From Roseimaritima sp. (lineage in GTDB: Bacteria > Planctomycetota > Planctomycetia > Pirellulales > Pirellulaceae): a stretch of DNA of 6,872 nucleotides. Positions 1 to 6,831 of the stretch are shown here, in pieces. The notes under the pieces are model-generated. The model was not told the DNA's origin and did not search any database. It saw only the letters and a list, made by a program, of their open reading frames with translations. Numbering within the stretch: the stretch's first letter is position 1; each line of letters starts with the position of its first letter. Location: positions 1 through 6,872 of the forward strand of contig SLFV01000232.1 of assembly GCA_007124075.1 (NCBI GenBank), written 5' to 3'. The position numbers and the translations under genes are program-made.

Positions 1-183
1 CAGCGGCACCTCACTTACCAGACCGGGCTCCGCGTCGCGACCGGCAATGGTGATCTGATCAACAAGGTTGGCCAACTGATCGATTGCATGTTGCAAAAAA
101 TGAGTGGCTTCCCGATGCGGCAGTAACGCCTTGTCGCGCCCCATGCGGCTTGACCGACCTCCAGCCATGATCACTCCGATCAT
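1..183 (-). CDS. mobA: MobA-type molybdenum cofactor guanylyltransferase, N-terminal fragment (3' end outside window)
   Basis: Reverse-strand translation from the ATG at 183 gives 61 residues and runs off the left edge. It begins MIGVIMAGGRSSRMGRDKAL, the nucleotide-binding signature of MobA and related NTP-transferase-fold enzymes: a beta strand (GVIMAGG), then the G-G-x-S-S-R-M-G-x-D-K loop with Arg13, Asp17 and Lys18 that holds GTP. Family knowledge: MobA transfers GMP from GTP to Mo-molybdopterin in the cytoplasm, making the bis-MGD cofactor of DMSO-reductase-family enzymes. Start choice: a second in-frame ATG at 168 has a better ribosome binding site (GGAG at 174-177, 5-base spacer), but starting there would remove the first beta strand, so 183 is preferred. 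An in-frame stop at 244-246 limits any further extension. The gene is divergent from the cytochrome gene at 448. A related nucleotidyltransferase of the MobA-like superfamily (for example a MocA-type or MobA/MobB fusion) cannot be excluded from the N-terminus alone. Confidence 0.85.
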   Translation of the reverse strand, partial: MIGVIMAGGRSSRMGRDKALLPHREATHFLQHAIDQLANLVDQITIAGRDAEPGLVSEVPL

Positions 184-447
184 TCGGTTGCGATTTTTTC
201 CATCGACACGGATTGGCAAGTAATCCAAGGACCAAAAATCAAATCAATCGTGATGGAGAAACGAGGTGTCGCGATCACGCGAACCGCGGAAGGCCTACCC
301 GAAACAAGTCGACGCTACGTCTGTTATACTGAAAGCAGCGGAAGTACGGCAATATCACGTCTTGGGTTCGATATTCTGTAACGCAGCATCGATGCCTATT
401 CGCCGGTCTAACATCTATTACCTCACCAGCTAGCCGATAAACCTGCC
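184..447. promoter_or_regulatory. Divergent intergenic region between mobA and the cytochrome/DUF1553 gene
   Basis: This 264-bp gap should hold the promoters of both flanking genes because they point away from each other. The best -10-like hexamer for the rightward operon is TATACT at 325-330 (five of six matches to TATAAT), but no convincing -35 lies 16-18 bases upstream, so the call is weak. Two overlapping inverted repeats are seen: TCGCG/CGCGA at 269-273 and 278-282 (4-base loop), and CGTGAT/ATCACG at 249-254 and 274-279. They are mutually exclusive pairings that share the ATCACG stretch. They could be an operator or a 5' leader structure of the leftward transcript, or chance. No Shine-Dalgarno site is visible ahead of 448. 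No small ORF with recognisable content was found here. Confidence 0.35.
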
Positions 448-3400
448 ATGCCACCCCTTGGTCAACTGCCCGCCTCGGCCCAGCGTTTTCGCAGCAACGA
501 TCGATCCATGACTGCGACGTCGACTTCTATTCATCGCCCTCTCGAAGCGCGAGCCGCAGGGACAGTTCTCCGGAGCGGGAGAGCAAATCCGTCGGTTATT
601 GATCGCCGGTTGCGTCACCCCGCAATGTTAACGATCGTGGTGGTCGGTTGGTTGGTCAGTGCCCTGTCGCTGGCGGTGTGTGCTGACGATGCGATTTATT
701 TTCGGCGAGACGTTCAACCGCTGCTGGCCAAGCATTGCCTGCTGTGCCATGGACCCGATGAAGCCGAGGCCGGACTACGACTTGATCAAGCCGAGGTTGC
801 AACCGCGGAGCTGGATTCGGGCGCGGTTGCCATTCGTCCGGGGGACGCCAGCGGCAGCGAGTTGCTGCATCGTGTGCGTAGTAGTGACGAAGGTTTACGC
901 ATGCCACCCGACGGCGACCCCTTGACTGCGGCAGAAGTAGAAATCTTGGAGTCATGGATTGAATCGGGTGCGATTTTCGAAACCCATTGGGCCTACCTGC
1001 CTGTGCAGTCCCCTGCTCCGCCAACGATTGACGGCCGGAACGCCCACTGGGCCCGCAATCCAATCGATCGTTTTGTAATCGCGGGCTTGGATGCGGTAGG
1101 GGTTGCTCCTTCGCCGCCAGCGGACCCTGCCACCTTAGTGCGGCGACTGTATTACGACCTGGTAGGCCTGCCCCCCGATCGGCGAGACATCCTGGCACTG
1201 CAGCAAGACCCGTCGCGGGAGACCTACCAAGCCCTAGTTGATCGGCTGCTGGCTTCGCCCGCGTTTGGCGAGCGTTGGGGACGCCACTGGCTGGACATTG
1301 CCCGCTATGCTGACTCGGATGGCTACGAAAAGGATCGCCCCCGTCCTCATGCCTGGCGATATCGCGATTGGGTCATTGATGCGATCAATCAAGATTTGCC
1401 ATTTGATCAGTTTTCGATTTGGCAACTTGCCGGTGACCTGCTGCCTTCTGCCGACAGCCGTCAGCATTTGGCGACCGCGTTCCATCGGCAAACATTGACC
1501 AATACCGAAGGGGGGACGGACCAGGAGGAGTTTCGGGTAGAAGCAACGTTTGACCGGACCGAGACAACCGCCGCCGCTTGGATGGGGCTGACCTTCAACT
1601 GCGCACGGTGTCACACTCACAAGTACGATCAAATCAGCCAAACGGAATACTATCAGCTCTACGCCTTTTTCAATGAGTTGGCGGAACAGGATATCGAAGT
1701 CCCTGTTTCCGAGGTCGACTGGCAGCGACATCAACAGCGTCTGACGCAGTATCAGCAGCAAGCGGCAGCCCTGGTTGACCGCTATGATCAGCAAAAACAG
1801 CAGTTTGCCCCCGATCTGCAGCGGACCATTGACGCGGCTACTGCGGAACTGGTTGCGGCATCAGCGGTGACGACAGACACTGCGATCCAGGGACAAACTT
1901 CGGCGGAGGGCGAGGCTGCGACTGCCGAGACCCCGCCGATCGCATTGAAGTGGCAGACTTCAGCGGGTGCCAGCGGTGTGGATTTGCGACCGCAGGAGGA
2001 TGGCTCCTTTTTAGCGCAAGGTCCCGCGGTTGACAAAGACAGCTATACCTTGGACGCGGTTTTGCCTGCCGGGGCGGACGTCAGCGGATTGCGGTTGGAA
2101 GTAATTCCTGACCAGCGTTTGCCCCAGAGCGGACCTGGCCGCGCGCCAAATGGTAACTTTGTATTGACACGGGTTCTGGCCAGTATCAGCAATGACAAGG
2201 ATTTTACCAGCCAGGAAGAACTGCTGTTCAGGTTGCCACAAGCCGATTATTCGCAATCCCGATTTTCACCGGGACAGGCGTTACAGAGCGATCCGAAAAC
2301 AGGGTGGGCGATCGGTGGTTCGGTGGGAAAACCGCATCAGTGGTCGGCGCTGACGAGCGTTGCACCGGCGGACCACGACCGCTATCTGCGGATTGTGTTA
2401 GACCAGTCGTATGGAGGGCAACATACGTTGGGACGGTTCCGGATCTCGTTGCTGCACAGCGTTCCGCTGGAACGACGGCTACCGCAGGAAGTGCTTTCCG
2501 CGTTGCGGACTCCGGCAGACCAGCGTTCGCCAGCCGAACAGGATTTGCTGATCGAACATTTTGCGGCGGAGCATCCTCAGATCCAACCCACTTGGAAGCG
2601 GTTGCAGGAGTTGCGGCAACAAGCACCGGAGCCTCCCCTGATGCCTGCGGCTGTTTTGGTCCATAAAAACCGGACGACCCATCGGCTGGAGCGTGGGGAT
2701 TTTTTGCAACCCGCGGAACCGGTCACGGGTGGCGTCATCGAGACGATCGGTGCGGTTCACCCACTGCAATCGAGAACTCAGGATACCCCTCCTGATCGCT
2801 TGGATTTGGCCCGTTGGCTGGTGGACCCTCAACATCCGCTGACATCCAGAGTGACGGTCAATCAAATCTGGCTGCAACTGTTCGGCGAGGGATTGGTGCG
2901 GTCGACGGGTGACTTTGGCGTCCGAGGTGAAATGCCTACACATCCCGAACTCCTGGATTGGCTTGCGGATCATTTTGCTAACCCGTTGGCATGGAGCCGC
3001 AAGGCGATGATCCGAATGATCGTCAATAGCGCGACCTATCGGCAGGCATCCGCCCATCGTCCGGAATTGCTGGAAATCGACCCTACCAATCGGTTGTTGG
3101 CCAGACAGAATCGCTTTCGCGTTTCCGCAGAGGTTGTGTGGGATTTGAATCTGGCCGTTGGTGGGTTGTTGGACGCGCGACTTGGCGGCCCCAGCGTCTT
3201 TCCCCCGTTGCCCCCAGGAATTACGGAATTGAGCTACGCGAACAACTTTCGCTGGAAAACCAGTTCCGAGGGTGATGCGTATCGGCGTGCGATGTACACC
3301 TTTTTCAAACGCACTTCACCCCATCCGACCTTGCTGACGTTTGACTGCCCCGACTCGAACACAACACGCTTGGTGCGTGAAATCAGTAACACGCCGCTTC

Positions 3401-3726
3401 AAGCTTTGACAACATTGAACAATCGGCTGTTCTTCGAATCGGCTGTTGCGTTTGCGCGGCGCGTGCTTAGAGAGCAGCCCTCGGATGATCTGTTGCGGTT
3501 GCGTGGTGCTTTGCAGTTGATCGTTGCCCGCGACGTCGCCCCATCGGAATTGGACGTTTGGCTGGAATTGCTGCAGGCGGCGCGTCAAGCCTACACGGAC
3601 CAGCCACAGTGGCTGTCGCAGCAAGCTGCCTTTCAGGATCCGCACCTGGAAGCGACCGAACTGGCTGCATGGACGGCGACCCTGCGGATGATGCTTAATT
3701 TGGACGAATTTTTGGTGCGGGAATGA
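448..3726 (+). CDS. Exported PSCyt1-PSCyt2/DUF1549-DUF1553 cytochrome-type protein
   Basis: A protein of 1092 residues if it starts at 448. Domain order: Sec signal with hydrophobic core at about 61-77 and likely cleavage after VCA (77-79). Next is planctomycete cytochrome c-like domain PSCyt1 (about 85-176) with haem motif CLLCH at 97-101 and a candidate axial Met152 in RMPP. PSCyt2/DUF1549 follows (about 201-410), with a second CxxCH (CARCH, 385-389) followed by HKYDQ. Then come a Gln-rich probable coiled coil (about 424-475), an Ala/Thr-rich linker, a beta-rich region (about 500-670) resembling a carbohydrate-binding-like sandwich, and DUF1553 (about 785-1045) with the conserved SNTPLQALTTLN (980-991). 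Length and order are normal for the family. The biochemical function is unknown; covalent haem and redox activity outside the cytoplasm are inferred from CxxCH plus export. The start is uncertain: ATGs at 508 and 625 and a TTG at 610 are in frame, none has a clear ribosome binding site, and an in-frame stop at 409-411 bounds the ORF. The 610 TTG would give the most ordinary signal peptide (Arg-His ahead of the core); 625 would leave no positive charge. It is probably co-transcribed with the DUF1501 gene 69 bp downstream. Confidence 0.93.
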   Translation: MPPLGQLPASAQRFRSNDRSMTATSTSIHRPLEARAAGTVLRSGRANPSVIDRRLRHPAMLTIVVVGWLVSALSLAVCADDAIYFRRDVQPLLAKHCLLCHGPDEAEAGLRLDQAEVATAELDSGAVAIRPGDASGSELLHRVRSSDEGLRMPPDGDPLTAAEVEILESWIESGAIFETHWAYLPVQSPAPPTIDGRNAHWARNPIDRFVIAGLDAVGVAPSPPADPATLVRRLYYDLVGLPPDRRDILALQQDPSRETYQALVDRLLASPAFGERWGRHWLDIARYADSDGYEKDRPRPHAWRYRDWVIDAINQDLPFDQFSIWQLAGDLLPSADSRQHLATAFHRQTLTNTEGGTDQEEFRVEATFDRTETTAAAWMGLTFNCARCHTHKYDQISQTEYYQLYAFFNELAEQDIEVPVSEVDWQRHQQRLTQYQQQAAALVDRYDQQKQQFAPDLQRTIDAATAELVAASAVTTDTAIQGQTSAEGEAATAETPPIALKWQTSAGASGVDLRPQEDGSFLAQGPAVDKDSYTLDAVLPAGADVSGLRLEVIPDQRLPQSGPGRAPNGNFVLTRVLASISNDKDFTSQEELLFRLPQADYSQSRFSPGQALQSDPKTGWAIGGSVGKPHQWSALTSVAPADHDRYLRIVLDQSYGGQHTLGRFRISLLHSVPLERRLPQEVLSALRTPADQRSPAEQDLLIEHFAAEHPQIQPTWKRLQELRQQAPEPPLMPAAVLVHKNRTTHRLERGDFLQPAEPVTGGVIETIGAVHPLQSRTQDTPPDRLDLARWLVDPQHPLTSRVTVNQIWLQLFGEGLVRSTGDFGVRGEMPTHPELLDWLADHFANPLAWSRKAMIRMIVNSATYRQASAHRPELLEIDPTNRLLARQNRFRVSAEVVWDLNLAVGGLLDARLGGPSVFPPLPPGITELSYANNFRWKTSSEGDAYRRAMYTFFKRTSPHPTLLTFDCPDSNTTRLVREISNTPLQALTTLNNRLFFESAVAFARRVLREQPSDDLLRLRGALQLIVARDVAPSELDVWLELLQAARQAYTDQPQWLSQQAAFQDPHLEATELAAWTATLRMMLNLDEFLVRE

Positions 3727-3795
3727 CGGGCCGTTCGGAAAAGTCGCCTTGAATATCCAATTCGTGGAAACTTGTTTGAAAGTGAGATTGGGACG

Positions 3796-5337
3796 ATGAG
3801 TACGCCAGCTATTGATTCTGCAACCGCTCCGCAACCAAACCCACAGACCAGTCCCCCGGCATTGCTGCGTCGACACTTTTTAACCAGTTCGGCCAGCGGC
3901 CTGGGGGCAGCAGCGCTCGGTTCGCTGCTGACCACCGATCGAGCGTTGGGTTCAGCCAAGGAGGTGGGGGAAATCCAAAATCCACTGGCTCCTCGGCCAC
4001 CCCATTTTCAACCCCAGGCAAAGGCATGCATCTTTATTTTCATGGCAGGAGCGCCATCGCAAATCGACCTATTTGATCAAAAACCCGTGCTGCAGCAGCG
4101 GCATGGTCAACCGTTACCCGATTCGATGTTGGAAAAAGTGCGATTCGCGTTCATTAAAAAGGATAACGCGCTGCTGCAAGGGTCGCCGTATCGATTCACA
4201 AAGCATGGTCAGTGTGGCATGGAATTAAGCGAACTGCTGCCGCATTTGGGCACGGTCGCTGACGACCTTTTGCTGGTACGATCGCTGCATACCGAACAGT
4301 TTAATCATCATCCAGGGCAACTAATGATGCAGTGTGGCCGGGGGACGTTCGGGTTACCGACCATGGGATCGTGGTTAACGTACGGACTGGGCAGCGAATC
4401 GGAAAACCTGCCAGGATACGTTGTTTTGACCAGTGGTCGCGGTTCTTCGGGGGGCGCAACGTTGTGGCAATCCGGTTTTTTACCATCGACCTACGCGGGT
4501 GTCTTGTTTCGCAATCAAGGCGAAGCGGTGCTGAACCTGCAGACTCCGCCTGGTATCCCCCCAACGTTGCAAAGGGCGGGCTTGGATGCGTTGGGGCAGG
4601 CGAATCAACAGCGAATGTTGCAGGTCAATGATCCGGAGATTGCATCTCGGATTGCCGCTTATGAATTGGCGTTCCGAATGCAGTCTGCTGCACCTGAGCT
4701 AATCGACCTAAGCAGCGAGTCGGAAGCGACACTGGAGGCTTACGGTGTCAATCGTCCTGAACCGCAAGGTTTAGGGGGGCGCGGCAAACAGGGTGACACC
4801 TTTAGCGGTTTCGCCAGGAATTGCCTTTTGGCCCGACGCATGGTCGAGCGTGGTGTGCGGTTTATCAATATCGTGTACGCCTCCTGGGACCATCACAGCA
4901 ATATTCCCAAGGAATTGCCCTACAACGCGGGTTGTGTCGATCAACCGCTGGCGGCTTTGATTCGTGACCTCAAACAGCGTGGTCTCTTGGATTCCACGAT
5001 GGTTGTTTGGGGAACCGAATTCGGACGGACGCCCCTGGGTGAAAACCGTAGTGGCAAGCGGGAAGTTGGCACGGGACGCGACCATCACCCCAACGCTTTC
5101 AGCATGCTGCTGGCCGGGGGGGGACTGCGCGGCGGAATCACCTACGGCACCACGGATGAAATCGGCTGGAACGTGACTGAAAAACCGATTCACGTCAACG
5201 ATCTGCATGCCACAATGCTTCATCAGTTTGGCCTGGACCATCTGCGGCTGACGCATCGTTTTAACGGACGCGACTTCCGGTTGACCGATGTCGGTGGTCG
5301 CGTGATCAGGGATTGGTTAACAACGTTCAGGGCCTGA
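3796..5337 (+). CDS. Tat-exported DUF1501 protein (alkaline phosphatase/sulfatase-like superfamily)
   Basis: From the ATG at 3796 the product has 513 residues. A twin-arginine signal is clear: LRRHFLTSS at 24-32 followed by a Gly/Ala-rich hydrophobic stretch to about 45, so it should be exported folded. The rest is a full-length DUF1501 domain (COG4102-type). Family landmarks are MAGAPSQIDLFDQKP (83-97, the usual GGPSxxDxFDxKP element with Ala for the second Gly), HTEQFNHHPG (165-174), WDHHSN (364-369), WGTEFGRTP (405-413) and GRDHHPN (427-433). The Asp/His clusters match those expected to bind divalent metal in the superfamily, but no substrate is established and I cannot assign the nucleophile. 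An in-frame TTG at 3772 would add eight residues (MFESEIGT); I prefer the ATG, which has a weak GTGAG nine bases upstream and still leaves a long pre-RR region typical of planctomycetes. The spacing from the DUF1553 gene (69 bp, same strand, no terminator seen) indicates one operon, the standard arrangement for this pair. Confidence 0.93.
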   Translation: MSTPAIDSATAPQPNPQTSPPALLRRHFLTSSASGLGAAALGSLLTTDRALGSAKEVGEIQNPLAPRPPHFQPQAKACIFIFMAGAPSQIDLFDQKPVLQQRHGQPLPDSMLEKVRFAFIKKDNALLQGSPYRFTKHGQCGMELSELLPHLGTVADDLLLVRSLHTEQFNHHPGQLMMQCGRGTFGLPTMGSWLTYGLGSESENLPGYVVLTSGRGSSGGATLWQSGFLPSTYAGVLFRNQGEAVLNLQTPPGIPPTLQRAGLDALGQANQQRMLQVNDPEIASRIAAYELAFRMQSAAPELIDLSSESEATLEAYGVNRPEPQGLGGRGKQGDTFSGFARNCLLARRMVERGVRFINIVYASWDHHSNIPKELPYNAGCVDQPLAALIRDLKQRGLLDSTMVVWGTEFGRTPLGENRSGKREVGTGRDHHPNAFSMLLAGGGLRGGITYGTTDEIGWNVTEKPIHVNDLHATMLHQFGLDHLRLTHRFNGRDFRLTDVGGRVIRDWLTTFRA

Positions 5338-5359
5338 TCGGGCGTCGCGGCCTGGGGTT
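5338..5359. other. Convergent 22-bp gap with no convincing terminator
   Basis: The DUF1501 stop (TGA, 5335-5337) and the stop of the leftward gene (TAG, reverse complement of 5360-5362) are separated by 22 bases. The only pairing seen is GGCC at 5331-5334 with GGCC at 5349-5352 across a 14-base loop, with no T-tract on either strand. I therefore do not call an intrinsic terminator. The two transcripts probably overlap at their 3' ends or rely on Rho. Confidence 0.5.
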
Positions 5360-6544
5360 CTACTTTCGGTGACCAATGCGTTTCTGCCCTCGCGCACCCG
5401 ACATGTCGTGGTTTTGCCCGTCACGTTTACCCGTCGCTGCGGCAACGGGATCGTAATTGCTGCGTCGGTTCCCGGCGGATTTCACCAATTCCACGCCGCA
5501 TTCCAACTTTAACCACTGCTTCGCTGCTTGGCGAACCGCCAGGGTCCTGGAATGAATCAGGCTGTTGCTGTTGAGCGGTGCTTCGGCAGACGTTTCACTT
5601 TTAGGCAGGTTAGCCACGTAGGCCTCGCAGTACGACGCCCCGCTGCCGCGAGAATAGCCGCGGTATTTCAGGTGCGCCGCGGCAGCGATCGTGACCAGCA
5701 TTTCGCGGAATAATGCGCGAGCATTCATGACATCGTCGCGCGGTCCGTAATAATAAAACAGCGTTCGATGCCCGCAAGTGTCGATGTAGTAGGAGACCAG
5801 TGGGAAAATTTCCTTGGTCAAATAGTGCGCCAGCCACTTCTCCCAAGTGCATGCGCGGCGGCCATTGACGGGACAGGCTATCCGCGTGAATCGCATTTGC
5901 TGTGTGTTATCGTCCTCGCGGATGTCTTCGCGATCAAGATTGTGACGCAGGAGAAGATTCTGCATCATCCGCAACGCATTACGCTTTTCACCTTCGGTGC
6001 TGGCATGGTTATTGGCGGTGTTTTCCAGCGATCGCAATCGATGCATGATCCGATCGAATTCCTTTTGCGTCAGCACGCTTTCGGAATCTTCACCGTCCTG
6101 GGCTGCCGGACCTTTACCAGGAATTCCAGGCGCGGGCGCGTCAACGCAGGTCCAGTGACCGACCACTTTCCAAGCATCTTCGTCACCGGGATTCCAGGTG
6201 TCGTATACCACGTGATCAACAACCGTGCTGTAATGCCCCTTGGTGCGGTAGCTGGTGGTGTCATTGATCAGGTGCACAATGACGGTGCCCATGGGCAAGC
6301 ATTCGGCAGTGAACCGCTGCCCGATTTGCTGCGCGTAATCCCAACCACGCACCGATAAGAAATCGTGAGACGTGGCGGTCGACACGCCTTGGCGCGGCGA
6401 ATGGCTCATCGCATCCCCCAGTTCCTTGTAAACTTCCTTGTATGCCAACCCGGTCGCGATTGCGATCGCCCGCACCACACAGTCACCCGTCAAGCCAACG
6501 AAGCCGCTTCCGGCGCGGCCGCCATCAGACCAAACCCATTCCAT
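5360..6544 (-). CDS. Papain-like peptidase domain fused to DUF2786 and its C-terminal partner domain; function unknown
   Basis: A 394-residue protein, apparently cytoplasmic, with no signal peptide or membrane segment. N-terminal part (about 1-135): SDGGRA at 6-11, then GDCVVRAIAIATG (20-32), GHYSTVV (103-109) and VVYDTWNP (112-119). This Cys22/His104/Asp115-or-Asn118 order matches a small cysteine peptidase-like (papain/transglutaminase-fold) family seen in phages, plasmids and bacteria. A Gly/Pro-rich linker (137-156) follows. Residues about 158-210 fit DUF2786, a helical pair containing a basic RNALRMMQNLLLRHNLD segment. Residues about 215-315 fit the domain that usually follows DUF2786 (DUF7168, if I recall the name correctly): WEKWLA (234-239), YYYGPRDDVMNARALF (264-279), then YSRGSGASYCEAY (297-309). 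The tail ends with a basic DPVAAATGKRDGQ region (365-377) typical of DUF2786 proteins. The start is supported by GGAG seven bases upstream and an in-frame stop at 6590-6592. No established activity; peptidase function is inferred from the triad alone. It is convergent with the DUF1501 gene and shares no evident operon partner in the window. A 196-codon ORF on the opposite strand (5768-6358) is taken to be a shadow. Confidence 0.85.
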   Translation of the reverse strand: MEWVWSDGGRAGSGFVGLTGDCVVRAIAIATGLAYKEVYKELGDAMSHSPRQGVSTATSHDFLSVRGWDYAQQIGQRFTAECLPMGTVIVHLINDTTSYRTKGHYSTVVDHVVYDTWNPGDEDAWKVVGHWTCVDAPAPGIPGKGPAAQDGEDSESVLTQKEFDRIMHRLRSLENTANNHASTEGEKRNALRMMQNLLLRHNLDREDIREDDNTQQMRFTRIACPVNGRRACTWEKWLAHYLTKEIFPLVSYYIDTCGHRTLFYYYGPRDDVMNARALFREMLVTIAAAAHLKYRGYSRGSGASYCEAYVANLPKSETSAEAPLNSNSLIHSRTLAVRQAAKQWLKLECGVELVKSAGNRRSNYDPVAAATGKRDGQNHDMSGARGQKRIGHRK

Positions 6545-6551
6545 CTGGATA

Positions 6552-6555
6552 CTCC
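6552..6555 (-). promoter_or_regulatory. Ribosome binding site of the peptidase-DUF2786 gene
   Basis: The reverse strand reads GGAG, then a 7-base spacer (TATCCAG), then ATG at 6544-6542. This is the clearest Shine-Dalgarno match for the chosen start of any full gene in the window, and it selects 6544 over any non-ATG alternative between 6545 and the in-frame stop at 6590-6592. Confidence 0.6.
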
Positions 6556-6759
6556 ATGGGCAGTTGATATGGTAGTTCCCGGCGTTCGATTATGATGCGA
6601 GCCCTGGTGTCGTACCAGCCCAAAAATCGGAAACCGTCAAGTCACGGGCAGCTTCCAAACGCTTGACACCATGGGTTGCACTAACTGCCAGCAGCATGCA
6701 AGACGAGCCGCAGATGACAACGTGTCCGATGGGGTGGGACTCGCCGCAATTCCCGCGTA

Positions 6760-6831
6760 AAAATGGAGTTCTGGAGGATCCCCCAACGGCAAGCCAGTGG
6801 CTGCCGCTCGCTTAAAATGGAGCCTGATCCC
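6760..6831. repeat. Short direct duplication: AAAATGGAG followed by GATCCC
   Basis: AAAATGGAG occurs at 6760-6768 and again at 6814-6822. Each copy is followed closely by GATCCC (6777-6782 and 6826-6831), with 8 and 3 intervening bases respectively. The copies start 54 bases apart. The match is short and could be chance, but the paired order suggests a degenerate duplication. Confidence 0.3.

Noticed and set aside
675..690. Lipoprotein signal (LAVC at residues 75-78) in the cytochrome/DUF1553 protein
   Set aside because: Valine directly before the Cys does not fit the lipobox, which needs Gly, Ala or Ser there; the VCA motif fits signal peptidase I instead.
1234..1794. A 186-codon minus-strand ORF inside the DUF1549 region
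   Set aside because: It is antisense to a well-conserved domain including CARCH; no ribosome binding site or family resemblance was seen.
3316..3876. A 186-codon minus-strand ORF spanning the end of the DUF1553 gene and the start of the DUF1501 gene
   Set aside because: It overlaps the strongly conserved SNTPLQAL region and the Tat signal on the other strand, and its translation shows no recognisable motif.
5331..5352. GGCC/GGCC pairing as an intrinsic terminator between the convergent genes
   Set aside because: It has only four G-C pairs plus one wobble, a 14-base loop and no T-tract on either strand.
5768..6358. A 196-codon plus-strand ORF opposite the peptidase-DUF2786 gene
   Set aside because: The minus frame has clear domain motifs and a ribosome binding site. 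The plus frame resembles no family and is explained by the codon bias of the opposite strand.
6525..6557. A 10-codon upstream ORF (MEYPDGMGLV) overlapping the start of the peptidase-DUF2786 gene in another frame
   Set aside because: It has no ribosome binding site of its own and contains the Shine-Dalgarno site of the real gene; regulation by such a leader cannot be supported from sequence alone.
6663..6691. A plus-strand promoter starting with a perfect TTGACA
   Set aside because: The -10 position at 17-base spacing reads TGCCAG, and no gene is recognised downstream on that strand.
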